Below, in pieces: positions 16,691 to 24,978 of a stretch of DNA of 64,000 bases (its first letter is position 1; the number at the start of each line of letters is the position of its first letter). Made by a program: the position numbers and the translations under genes. Origin of the DNA: Streptoverticillium olivoreticuli subsp. olivoreticuli (GTDB lineage Bacteria; Actinomycetota; Actinomycetes; Streptomycetales; Streptomycetaceae). The notes under the pieces were generated by a model, which was given only the letters and a program-made list of their open reading frames with translations, was not told where the DNA came from and ran no database searches. The stretch is from positions 2,813,501 through 2,877,500 of the forward strand of contig NZ_CP031455.1 of the NCBI RefSeq assembly GCF_003391135.1. Reading direction: 5' to 3'.

Positions 16691-18094
16691 GCCCAGCCAC
16701 TGGACGTCGTACGGCCCGAGATTGAGCGTGTGACCGTCCACCGTCGCCGTCAGCGGACGATTCTGCGTGTTCACGGCCAGGATCGCCGCATCCGACGCGA
16801 GCGTCCGCACCGTCCCCGCATCCGCACCCGTCACGTCCACGGAGTGGAACCGCGTACCCGGCGGAAACGACTTCGCGAACCGCGCCAGAAGATCCAGCAT
16901 GGGCAACGCCGTGCCGCCGCCCGCCAGCTCCGTGCTGCGCCACAGACAACCGGGGCAGTCGGCCGTCGTGCCCTCCGGGTTCCAGTAGAACGCCGTCGCG
17001 GCCCCGGCGGTGGCCAGCTGCTGCATGGCCGTCGCCTGGACGGCCGTGCGGTGCTCCTCCGTCCAGCCCCTGCGGGCGTCGTTGGCGTCGGGCGGCTCGA
17101 CGTACCACTCGGACCACCACACGGGCAGGCCGGTGGTCCTGGTCAGCCAGCCGGTCACGTCGGCGAACTTCTGGGTGGCGCCGAACTCGTCGGGCAGGAG
17201 CCGGTCGTTCTCGCGGGTGTAGCTGGCGCCGTCGACGGCGACGAAGTCGGCACCCTTCTTGTGCGTATTCCAGTAGGAGACGGCGTCCACGGCGCGCTGG
17301 TCGACCGAACCCCAAGGGCCGCGCACGGACGAGGCGTTGGTGGCGTTGTCGGGGGGATGGCTGTCCACGCTGATGTAGGGGCCGCCGACGAGGTTGTTCG
17401 CGTTCTGCTTCTTCAGCTCCGCGTAGACCAGGTTGTAGAGCCGCGTATAGCCCTCGTAGTCCCAGCGGTTCCTGGACTCGTCGAAGAAGCCCTTGAACTC
17501 GTTCCAGACGACGAAGTGGCGGATGTCCGGATAGCGCTTGGCGATGACCCCGACGAGCTGGGCGAAGTCCTTGTAGTGACTGGAAAGGGGCGCCATCTCC
17601 AGGGATTTCTGGGCCCAGTTGGTCTTTCCCGCGGTGCCGCCCTTCATCCAGTCGGGGGCGCAGCAGAGCGTGAGCACGGGGGTCGCGCCGGTCTTGCGCA
17701 TCAGGGCGACGCGCCGGTCGAGGTCTCCGAAGTTGTACGAGCCCGGCCGGGGCTCGGGGTTGTCCACGCCCCAGCCCATGATGTGCTGGTTCTGTGGCAC
17801 GGGGGAGCCGGCGAGGAGCTTGGCGGCGGTGTCGCGGGCGCCGTCGTCGCCGTGGTCGGCGCTGTACTGGGTGTGGGTGAAGCCGAAGCCGAGGGCGGTG
17901 CGCCCGCCGCCGCCCCGGTCACCGTCGGAGCCGCCCGGCCCGCCCGTCCCCCCGGGCCCGCCGCCGCCCTCCCATCCCCCGCTGAACACCGTGACCAGCA
18001 GCGCCAGCGCCAGAACGCCGCTCACGAGCAGTGCGGCGACCCGCCACCGCCCTGTCCGAGAAAAAAACGCCCGACGTGTCCCATGACGTGCCAT
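16688..18094 (-). CDS. Membrane-anchored glycoside hydrolase (GH39/GH5-like TIM barrel)
   Basis: A 468-residue protein with a short basic N-terminus, one membrane helix (about 19-38), a Gly-rich spacer (40-65) and a TIM-barrel glycosidase. E199 in VVWNEFKGF fits the acid/base (NE motif at the end of strand 4) and E329 in VWWSEWYVEP fits the nucleophile, the clan GH-A pattern; relatives are often called beta-xylosidases. It is probably anchored outside the membrane and trims the exopolysaccharide made by the convergent operon, as glycosidases in such loci often do. ATG 18094 or GTG 18097 could be the start; neither has a strong RBS. Confidence 0.82.
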   Translation of the reverse strand: MARHGTRRAFFSRTGRWRVAALLVSGVLALALLVTVFSGGWEGGGGPGGTGGPGGSDGDRGGGGRTALGFGFTHTQYSADHGDDGARDTAAKLLAGSPVPQNQHIMGWGVDNPEPRPGSYNFGDLDRRVALMRKTGATPVLTLCCAPDWMKGGTAGKTNWAQKSLEMAPLSSHYKDFAQLVGVIAKRYPDIRHFVVWNEFKGFFDESRNRWDYEGYTRLYNLVYAELKKQNANNLVGGPYISVDSHPPDNATNASSVRGPWGSVDQRAVDAVSYWNTHKKGADFVAVDGASYTRENDRLLPDEFGATQKFADVTGWLTRTTGLPVWWSEWYVEPPDANDARRGWTEEHRTAVQATAMQQLATAGAATAFYWNPEGTTADCPGCLWRSTELAGGGTALPMLDLLARFAKSFPPGTRFHSVDVTGADAGTVRTLASDAAILAVNTQNRPLTATVDGHTLNLGPYDVQWLG

Positions 18095-18172
18095 CACGGG
18101 CAAGAGTATCCGCGGGTGAATCGAAGTGCGGCTGCTTCCGCGCGAACGTCCGGGGAAGCGGGGAAAACCTGT

Positions 18173-19357
18173 GTGCGCAAGAGCGGCCGGTGCCGGATCA
18201 TGGGCGGCATGTGTGCCGACCTCCGTCCCGAAGCCAGGAGGCAGATCCTGCCCGCCGACCCGGCCCCCACCCCCGCGGAGAAATCCCTGCCGCTCCGGCT
18301 GAACGTGGACGACAGCGACTCGCCGTCCGATGTCATCGACGCGCTGTTCCTGGGCCGGTTCGCCACCGGGGAACAGCCGTACGCGCACAGCCGTTCCGTG
18401 GACCGCGTGAAGCCCGGGGCGTCGCTGCTGCCGCCCGCGGCGAGCGTGGTGCGCGCCGCGCGGGACGACGACCGCAGCGCGACCCTGGCCGAGGGCGAGG
18501 GGTGGACGCTGCTGATCTCCCGCTGGAACCGGGGCGCGGATGTCTCCGTGACCGCGACCAGCGACGACCTGGCGAAGAAGGTGCTCGGCCAGGCCGTGGA
18601 GGACGCGGAGGACGAACCGGAGCCGCAGCCCGAGCACGTCACGATGGGTTTTTGGTACGTGTCGCCGCGGCGCGGCCCGCACCGCACGACGCGGCAGATC
18701 TCGGCCGGCACGTGGCAGGAGGTCCGGCCCAACTACACGGCGCCGGTGGCCGACGCGATGGACCGGCTGATGAAGGTCACCCCGGACGACATCGCGGGCC
18801 GGCTGCTGCTCCTGCACGGCCCGCCCGGCACCGGCAAGACGTCCGCGCTGCGGACGCTGGCCCGGTCGTGGCGGGACTGGTGCCAGGTGGACTGTGTGCT
18901 GGACCCGGAGCGGCTGTTCAACGACGTCGGCTATCTGATGGACATCGCGATCGGCGAGGACGACGGCTCGGCGAAGGGCCGCTGGCGGCTGCTGTTGCTG
19001 GAGGACTGCGACGAGCTGATCCGCGGCGAGGCCAAGCACACGGCGGGGCAGGCGCTGTCCCGGCTGCTGAACCTCACGGACGGGCTGCTGGGGCAGGGGC
19101 GCAATGTCCTGGTCGGGGTCACCACGAACGAGGACCTGGAGCGGCTGCATCCCGCGGTCGTCCGCCCCGGCCGGTGCCTCGCCCGCATCGAGGTCGGCCC
19201 GCTGACCCGTAAGGAGTCCGTGGCCTGGCTCGGCCGGGAGGAGGGCGTGGGGCGCGACGGCGCGACGCTCGCGGAGCTCTTCGCCCTGCGGCGGGGTGTG
19301 GGACCGGCGTCGGTGCCGCTGCAGCAGGACGGGTCGGACGCGGGGCTGTATCTGTAG
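18173..19357 (+). CDS. AAA-type ATPase with N-terminal DUF5925 domain
   Basis: A protein of about 394 residues. The N-terminal half (LRLNVDDSDSPSDVIDALF) is the actinobacterial DUF5925 domain. The C-terminal half is a single AAA module: Walker A GPPGTGKTS, Walker B LLLLEDCDE, and sensor-1 region VGVTTNE followed by RPGRCLARIEVG. The architecture and length match the conserved Streptomyces family, of unknown substrate. GTG 18173 is favoured by GGGGAA eight bases upstream; ATG 18200 or 18209 are alternatives. It is divergent from the glycosidase gene. A remodelling role is only inference. Confidence 0.88.
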   Translation: MRKSGRCRIMGGMCADLRPEARRQILPADPAPTPAEKSLPLRLNVDDSDSPSDVIDALFLGRFATGEQPYAHSRSVDRVKPGASLLPPAASVVRAARDDDRSATLAEGEGWTLLISRWNRGADVSVTATSDDLAKKVLGQAVEDAEDEPEPQPEHVTMGFWYVSPRRGPHRTTRQISAGTWQEVRPNYTAPVADAMDRLMKVTPDDIAGRLLLLHGPPGTGKTSALRTLARSWRDWCQVDCVLDPERLFNDVGYLMDIAIGEDDGSAKGRWRLLLLEDCDELIRGEAKHTAGQALSRLLNLTDGLLGQGRNVLVGVTTNEDLERLHPAVVRPGRCLARIEVGPLTRKESVAWLGREEGVGRDGATLAELFALRRGVGPASVPLQQDGSDAGLYL

Positions 19358-19394
19358 GAGGCCCGGGGGCCGGCCGGTCGGGAGGGCCGGGGAG

Positions 19395-19769
19395 TCAGCT
19401 GCCGTACGCCGCGCGCAGCGCCTCCTCGGCCGCGGCCAGTGCCGCGCCCCGGTCCAGGCCCAGGCGGTGCGCGCGCTGTGCGAAGACGGCCGCCGCTGCA
19501 GCCGTCTCCCGCGCCGCCACATCGCCCGGCGCGGCCACGAACGTCCCGTTCCGGCCCCGCGTCTCGACGACCCCGTCCGCTTCGAGCGTGCGGTACGCCT
19601 TGGCCACCGTGTTCGCCGCCAGGCCCAGTTCCTCCGCGAAGCCCCGCACCGTGGGCAGCTTGTAGCCCACGGGCAGCGCGCCGGAGCGGGCCTGTTCGGC
19701 GATGGCGGCGCGGATCTGCTCGTAGGGCGGTTCGGCCGCGTCGGGGTCGACGGTCAGGTGCAAGGCCAC
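19395..19769 (-). CDS. GntR-family regulator, YtrA subfamily
   Basis: A 124-residue regulator with a winged helix (AAEPPYEQIRAAIAEQARSG ... ELGLAANTVAKAYRTLEADG ... RGRNGTFV) followed by only about 45 helical residues, the short C-terminal domain of the YtrA subfamily. Such proteins usually repress small transporter operons. No transporter is adjacent, so it may act elsewhere. GTG 19769 has GGGAG at good spacing and starts just before the conserved fold; an upstream GTG-like start at 19808 is less likely. Confidence 0.85.
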   Translation of the reverse strand: MALHLTVDPDAAEPPYEQIRAAIAEQARSGALPVGYKLPTVRGFAEELGLAANTVAKAYRTLEADGVVETRGRNGTFVAAPGDVAARETAAAAAVFAQRAHRLGLDRGAALAAAEEALRAAYGS

Positions 19770-19844
19770 GGTGGGGCTCCCGGTTCGGCGAAGGGTTGTG
19801 TCACCCATTGTGCGTCAGGGAGTCCCACCGTGCCCGGGTGGTGC

Positions 19845-21698
19845 TTACAGCTCCAGCGAGGCGCCGTAGGTGGTCAGCCAGGTGTCGAGGCTGAGGACCA
19901 GCTCGGTGGTGGACTGGAAGGCCTCGCCGTTGCCCTGGCCGAGCGAGCCGGTGACGGCCGCGGTGTCGAGCAGGGCGTGCACGGGCTTGTTCTTGTCGGC
20001 CAGCACGCGGCGCAGTTCCCCGCGCAGGACGTCGGGGTAGCGCGGGTCCTGGGTGCTGGGGTAGGGGCTCTTGACGCGGTCGGCGACGGACGCGGGCAGC
20101 AGGTCGCGGGTGGCGGCGCGCAGCAGGGACTTCTCGCGGCCGTCGAAGGTCTTCATCGCCCAGGGGGTGTTGAAGACGTACTGGACGAGGCGGTGGTCGC
20201 AGAAGGGCACGCGCACCTCCAGGCCGGTGGCCATGCTGACGCGGTCCTTGCGGTCGAGCAGCAGCTGCACGAAGCGGGTGAGGTGCAGGTAGCTGATCTC
20301 GCGCATGCGGCGTTCGAGGCCGGTCTCGCCGGCGAGCCTGGGCACCTCGGCGATGGCCTCGCGGTAGCGGGCCTCGCGGTAGCCGGCCAGGTCGATCTTG
20401 TGGAGGAGGCCCTGGTCGAGGAAGTCGGTGCGGTCGCCGCTGCCGTCGCCGGAGACCGTGTCGAAGATGCGGGCCGTGAGCCAGGGGAAGGTGTCGCCAT
20501 TGACGGCCTCGGCGTCGTGGAACCAGCGGTAGCCGCCGAAGACCTCGTCGGCCGACTCGCCCGACAGCGCGACCGTGGAGTGCTCGCGGATCGCCTTGAA
20601 GAGGAGGTAGAGGGAGGTGTCGACCTGGCCGAAGCCGACGGGCAGGTCGCGCGAGCGCAGCACGGCGTCGCGGTGGCCGCGGTCCATCAGGGTCGCGGTG
20701 TCGAGCACGATGTCGGCGTGGTCGGCGCGCACGTGCTCGGCGAGGGCGTGCGCGAACGGGCCGTCGGGGGTCCCCCGCAGGTCGCTGGCCTTGAAGTTCT
20801 CGGCCTGGCCCGCGAAGTCGACGGCGAAGGAGCGCACGGGGCCGTGGCCGCCGTCGGCGAGGCCCTTGGCGGCGAGGGCGGTGATGACGGAGGAGTCGAG
20901 TCCGCCGGAGAGCAGGGTGCACAGCGGGACGTCGGCGATGAGCTGGCGGGAGACGATGTCCTCCAGCAGCTCGCGGACGTGGCCGACGGTGGTGTCGAGG
21001 TCGTCGGTGTGCTCGTGGGACTCCAGCGCCCAGTAGCCGCGCTCGGTCAGTCCGCCGCGGCGCACCCGGACGGTGTGGCCGGGGCGCACCTCGCGCATGC
21101 CCTTGTAGATGCCGTGGCCGGGCGTCTTGGTGAAGGCCAGCATCTCGGCGAGGCCCTCGGCGTCGACGACGGGGCGGACGGAGGGGTGGGCGAGGATCGA
21201 CTTGGGCTCGGAGCCGAAGATCACGCCGTCGGGAGTGGGGTAGTAGAAGAGCGGCTTGACGCCCATGCGGTCGCGGACGAGGAGGAGTTCCTCGGTGCGC
21301 GGGTCCCAGACGGCGAAGGCGTAGATGCCGTTGAGCCGCTCGGCGGCGGACTCGCCCCATTCGAGGTAGGCGTGGAGGACGACCTCGGTGTCACTGGTGG
21401 TGCGGAAGGTGTGGCCGCGGCCCTCCAGCTCGGCGCGCAGCTCACGGAAGTTGTAGACCTCGCCGCTGTAGGTGGTGGCGAGCAGGGTGCGGCCGTCGTG
21501 CTCGGCCGGCATCGGCTGCTTGCCGCCGTCGAGGTCGATGATGGACAGACGGCGGTGTCCCAGCGCGGCGTGGGTGTCCAGCCAGACGCCGCCCGCGTCC
21601 GGACCACGGCATATGTGGGTCTCGTTCATCGCGTCGAGCGTGCCGCGCGCGGTCGAGAGGTCCTGGTCGTACGCGATCCATCCGGTGATGCCGCACAT
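19845..21698 (-). CDS. asnB: Asparagine synthase (glutamine-hydrolysing)
   Basis: A 617-residue class-II amidotransferase. Cys2 (MCGITGW) is the glutaminase nucleophile, with CRGPDAGG and GEVYNFRELR completing that site. The synthetase domain has the PPi loop LLSGGLDSS and a late VRVPFCDHRLV. All expected catalytic features are intact and the length matches AsnB of streptomycetes. It lies 220 bp downstream of the siderophore decarboxylase on the same strand, so it may be part of that pathway (amide formation from a carboxylate) or a housekeeping AsnB. The gap shows no clear iron box. Confidence 0.9.
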   Translation of the reverse strand: MCGITGWIAYDQDLSTARGTLDAMNETHICRGPDAGGVWLDTHAALGHRRLSIIDLDGGKQPMPAEHDGRTLLATTYSGEVYNFRELRAELEGRGHTFRTTSDTEVVLHAYLEWGESAAERLNGIYAFAVWDPRTEELLLVRDRMGVKPLFYYPTPDGVIFGSEPKSILAHPSVRPVVDAEGLAEMLAFTKTPGHGIYKGMREVRPGHTVRVRRGGLTERGYWALESHEHTDDLDTTVGHVRELLEDIVSRQLIADVPLCTLLSGGLDSSVITALAAKGLADGGHGPVRSFAVDFAGQAENFKASDLRGTPDGPFAHALAEHVRADHADIVLDTATLMDRGHRDAVLRSRDLPVGFGQVDTSLYLLFKAIREHSTVALSGESADEVFGGYRWFHDAEAVNGDTFPWLTARIFDTVSGDGSGDRTDFLDQGLLHKIDLAGYREARYREAIAEVPRLAGETGLERRMREISYLHLTRFVQLLLDRKDRVSMATGLEVRVPFCDHRLVQYVFNTPWAMKTFDGREKSLLRAATRDLLPASVADRVKSPYPSTQDPRYPDVLRGELRRVLADKNKPVHALLDTAAVTGSLGQGNGEAFQSTTELVLSLDTWLTTYGASLEL

Positions 21699-21918
21699 GC
21701 TCGCGGTGTACCCCTTCGCTAGGCCGCCCGGCGGTCGGTTCCCGGGTACGGCACTCCCCGTGTGTGACGGGCCCGCGTGTATTCCGCGTGCGAGCCGTGA
21801 AGATCACGATACGCCTGGATAGATGCATTCACCATGTGCGGACCGGGAAAACATTCACATCGCATGGACGACCGGCGGTAACCCATCACACCTACGGGGA
21901 AGCGAATATGACGTACCG

Positions 21919-23109
21919 TCAGTTCAGAAAGTGGAATGTCGGTTCCGGATGCATCAGGAAGTCGTGGTGCGAGATGTTCCAGGCGTACGCGCCCGCCATC
22001 GCGAAGGCGATCCGGTCCCCCACCCGCAGCTCGGCGACGGGCACCTGCCGGGCGAGTACGTCCTTGGGCGTGCACAGCTGCCCGGTCAGGGTCACGGGCT
22101 CGTCGAGCGCGGCGGGGCGCGGCCAGGGGCGCGCCCACTCCTCGACCGGGAGCACCGTGAAGGGCTGATCGTGCGCCTTCGCGGCGGGCGTCCGCAGGTG
22201 GTGGGTGCCGCCCCGCAGGACCGCGAAGGCCTCCCCCTGGCTGTGCTTGAGGTCCAGGACCTCGGTGACGTACCAGCCGCAGTGCGCCGCCAGCGACCTG
22301 CCGGGTTCCGTCCGCAGGGTGACGCCGGGGTGCGCGGCGGCGAGTTCGCGCAGGCCCGCGCCGTAGGCGCGCCAGTCGAAGCGGGTGCGCGGGCGCGCGT
22401 AGTCGACGGCCATCCCGCCGCCGACCACGACCTCGTCGAAGGTGATGCCGTAGCGGTCGGCCAGGGACCTCGCCCAGCCCGCCACCCGGGCCGCGACGGC
22501 GAGATGGGCCGCCGCGTCGAGCCCGCTCGCGAGGTGGGCGTGGATGCCCCGCAGCCGCAGCCGGCGGCCGCGCAGCAGCGGAAGGCAGGCTTCCACCCGG
22601 TGCGGGTCGAGGCCGAAGGGGCCGGGCCTGCCGCCCATGGCCAGCACCGCGCCACCGAGTTCGCCGCCCTCGCCGGCGGGGAGGTTGACGCGCAGGAGGA
22701 TGTCGGCGCGCTCGTCGCCCGGCCGCTCGTCGACGAGGTCGGCGAGGAGCCTCAGCTCGTTCTCGCTCTCCACGTGGAAGCGCTCCACGCCCAGTTCGAG
22801 GGCCAGCCGCAGCTCCTCCTCGGTCTTGCCGGGGCCGCCGAAGGCGAGCGGCAGCCCGGGAACCGCCGCTCTGACGTGGGCCAGTTCGCCCCCGGAGGAG
22901 ACCTCGTAGCCGTCGAGGTGCGGGGCGAGCGCGCGGAGGATCTCGGGGGCGGGGTTGGCCTTGGCCGCGTAGTACAGCTCGACGCTCTCCGGCAGGGCGG
23001 CCCGCACCTCGCGGGCGTGGCCGCCGAGCGCGGCGAGGTCGTGGACGTACGCGGGCAGTTCGGCGCCGGGCAGGCGGGCGGCGAAATCGGCGACGCGGGG
23101 GGTTATCAC
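21919..23109 (-). CDS. PLP-dependent type III decarboxylase in siderophore operon
   Basis: A 396-residue fold-type III (alanine-racemase-like) decarboxylase related to diaminopimelate/ornithine decarboxylases and to SbnH of staphyloferrin B synthesis. K50 in YYAAKANP is the PLP lysine, HAHLASGL corresponds to the HIGS motif, VVVGGGMAVDY binds phosphate, TEPGRSL follows, and C-terminal GQLCTPKDVLA holds the Cys and Asp that complete the site across the dimer. It probably decarboxylates an amino acid or a citryl-amino-acid intermediate to supply an amine. GTG 23109 overlaps the synthetase stop (GTGA), which fixes the start. Confidence 0.9.
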   Translation of the reverse strand: MITPRVADFAARLPGAELPAYVHDLAALGGHAREVRAALPESVELYYAAKANPAPEILRALAPHLDGYEVSSGGELAHVRAAVPGLPLAFGGPGKTEEELRLALELGVERFHVESENELRLLADLVDERPGDERADILLRVNLPAGEGGELGGAVLAMGGRPGPFGLDPHRVEACLPLLRGRRLRLRGIHAHLASGLDAAAHLAVAARVAGWARSLADRYGITFDEVVVGGGMAVDYARPRTRFDWRAYGAGLRELAAAHPGVTLRTEPGRSLAAHCGWYVTEVLDLKHSQGEAFAVLRGGTHHLRTPAAKAHDQPFTVLPVEEWARPWPRPAALDEPVTLTGQLCTPKDVLARQVPVAELRVGDRIAFAMAGAYAWNISHHDFLMHPEPTFHFLN

Positions 23110-24809
23110 GGTGCGCTGCTCCAGGGTTCGGTACGGGCGTTGCGGGTGAGCGTGGACAGCAGGTCCGGCACGAGGGGCGAGGCGATGCGCACATAGCCCG
23201 CGTCCCGGTCGGCCTTGCGTTCCCAGCGGGTCAGCAGATTGGCCTTGGCCGGCAGCGGCACCCCGGCCACCAGCGCGCGCAGCGGCGGCGGGTCGCCGTG
23301 GGCGGCGGCGCGGGCGGCCAGGGTCCGGCGGACGGCGGACCACAGCTCGGGTTCGAGGTGGGGGTGCAGGTCGGCGAGCGCGGCGAGCATCTCGGCGACG
23401 TGGTTGACGAGGAGGCAGTAGACGACCCGGTCCCAGCCGCGCTCGCGGTCGTACGTCAGGGGGCGGGCCACGTCCTCGGGCAGCGCGGCGAGCGCGGCCG
23501 CGTGGTGCCCGGGGAGCAGCTTGGCGCCTTCGAGGTCGCGGAAGAGCACCTGGCGGGGCGTGCCGTCGGGGCCGACGCCCACGACGACGTTCTGCAGGTG
23601 CGGTTCGAGGACCACGCCGTGGTCGAAGTAGGCGGCGAGCACGGGCGGCACGAGCAGGCCGAGGTAGGCGTCCCACCAGGCGAGGGCCTCGGCGGGCCCC
23701 GCGTGGGCCAGGAGCAGCCCGAGGTGGGCGCCGCCGGTGGGGTATTCGTCGGCGACGGCGGCGGCGAGCAGCCCGGTGACGCCGGGGGCGAGCCGGGTGG
23801 CGAGCCCCTCGCGGACGATGACTCCGAAGCCCTCGGCGAGGTCGCGGCTGCCGAGGTCGAGGGTGCGGTAGCCGGGCTCGCGCAGCAGGTCGGCGCCGGG
23901 GAAGCGGGCGGCCAGGGCGGTGGCGACGGGTTCCAGGAGCCGGGTGAGGGCGACGGCGCCCGCCAGCTCGTACTCGGCGTTCTTGCGCAGGCAGTTGGTG
24001 ATGCGGATGTTGAGGCTGAACTTCAGGAAGTCCCGGCCGTCGTAGAGGGTGCGCACGGAGGCGGTGGGCGCGAAGCCGTCGCCGCCGCTCCCCAGGTCGA
24101 GGACGTCGCCCCGGGCGAGGGCGGCGCGCAGCACGGGGTGGTCGCGGAGCATGGCGTACTGCCAGGGGTGCGCGGGCAGCAGGCGGTAGCCCTCGGGCAC
24201 GGGGCGCTGCCGGTCGAGGGCGGCCAGGGCGCCGTCCGTCGCCGCTTCCTCGCGCACGCGCTCCCGGCGTACGGCCAGGTGGCGCAGGGGAAACCGGGCG
24301 CGGTTCTCGGGGGCGTAGCGGCCCCAGTCGTCCGCGGTGCCGGTGCGGGCCTTGGGGGTGGGGTGGAAGCGGTGGCCGAAGAGCAGGGACTGCTCGGAGT
24401 CCAGGTAGGCGTCGGGCCCCGCGTCGCCGCGCGCGGCGCCCAGGGCGGCGGTCACCCCCGCGTGGCTTGCGGCGACCTGACCCAGGAACTCGTCGTTCCG
24501 GACGCCCGTGCGCAGCTCCAGCTCCCGGTGGACGCGCTCGGCGAGCGCCTGCCAGGTCAGCTCGGTCCAGGTGCCGCCGTGCTGTTCGGCGACCGGCCCG
24601 GTGAAGCGGTGGGCGCCGATGAGGGAGGCGCGGCGCAGTCCGACGCGGAGCAGCGTGCCGCCGCGGGGCAGCCGCAGCAGGAGCCGTCCGCCGGTGACGG
24701 CCGTCTGGTGCTCGGGGCCGGAGACCTCGCGGAGCAGGCAGTTGAGAAGGGTGTGGGCGACCACGTGGTCCGCGCAGGCCACGGTGGTGAGGGCGGGAGG
24801 TGCGGTCAT
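23106..24809 (-). CDS. IucA/IucC-family siderophore synthetase (second)
   Basis: A 567-residue NIS synthetase. Visible family marks are YRLLPAHPWQ, KFSLNIRITNCLRKN, a HGVVLEPHLQN adenylation-site motif, LFRDLEGAKL, and an IucC-type C-terminal part containing VNHVAEMLAAL. These enzymes adenylate a carboxylate such as citrate and join it to an amine or alcohol. ATG 24809 is chosen over ATG 24824 because GGAG lies nine bases before it. The 169-bp gap to the first synthetase gene contains half of a dispersed repeat, so an extra promoter or partial terminator is possible. The stop overlaps the decarboxylase start. Confidence 0.92.
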   Translation of the reverse strand: MTAPPALTTVACADHVVAHTLLNCLLREVSGPEHQTAVTGGRLLLRLPRGGTLLRVGLRRASLIGAHRFTGPVAEQHGGTWTELTWQALAERVHRELELRTGVRNDEFLGQVAASHAGVTAALGAARGDAGPDAYLDSEQSLLFGHRFHPTPKARTGTADDWGRYAPENRARFPLRHLAVRRERVREEAATDGALAALDRQRPVPEGYRLLPAHPWQYAMLRDHPVLRAALARGDVLDLGSGGDGFAPTASVRTLYDGRDFLKFSLNIRITNCLRKNAEYELAGAVALTRLLEPVATALAARFPGADLLREPGYRTLDLGSRDLAEGFGVIVREGLATRLAPGVTGLLAAAVADEYPTGGAHLGLLLAHAGPAEALAWWDAYLGLLVPPVLAAYFDHGVVLEPHLQNVVVGVGPDGTPRQVLFRDLEGAKLLPGHHAAALAALPEDVARPLTYDRERGWDRVVYCLLVNHVAEMLAALADLHPHLEPELWSAVRRTLAARAAAHGDPPPLRALVAGVPLPAKANLLTRWERKADRDAGYVRIASPLVPDLLSTLTRNARTEPWSSAP

Positions 24810-24887
24810 TTTGGGCGGCTCCATTGGGGCGGATTCGCTTGCCTGTGCGGGTTCGTGCCGCCTGCGGCGGGAGCTCCCTGCGGGAGC

Positions 24888-24911
24888 GTCCTCAAACGCC
24901 GGACGGGCTGG
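24888..24911. repeat. Half copy of the dispersed hairpin repeat
   Basis: Bases 24888-24911 match one arm of the hairpin at 16563-16587 with a single change (TCAAACGCC for TCAATCGCC). The complementary arm is missing, so no full hairpin forms. It lies between the two siderophore synthetase genes. Confidence 0.65.
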
Positions 24912-24978
24912 GTTTCGCGGACCGTGGTCTTTGACCTGCGGGCCGTGGTTCACGGACCGCGGTCGGCACATCCAGCCG

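Noticed and set aside
15842..18172. Upstream extension of the AAA ATPase frame into the flippase and glycosidase genes
   Set aside because: The extension is low-complexity antisense or out-of-frame sequence; recognisable coding begins only near 18173-18209.
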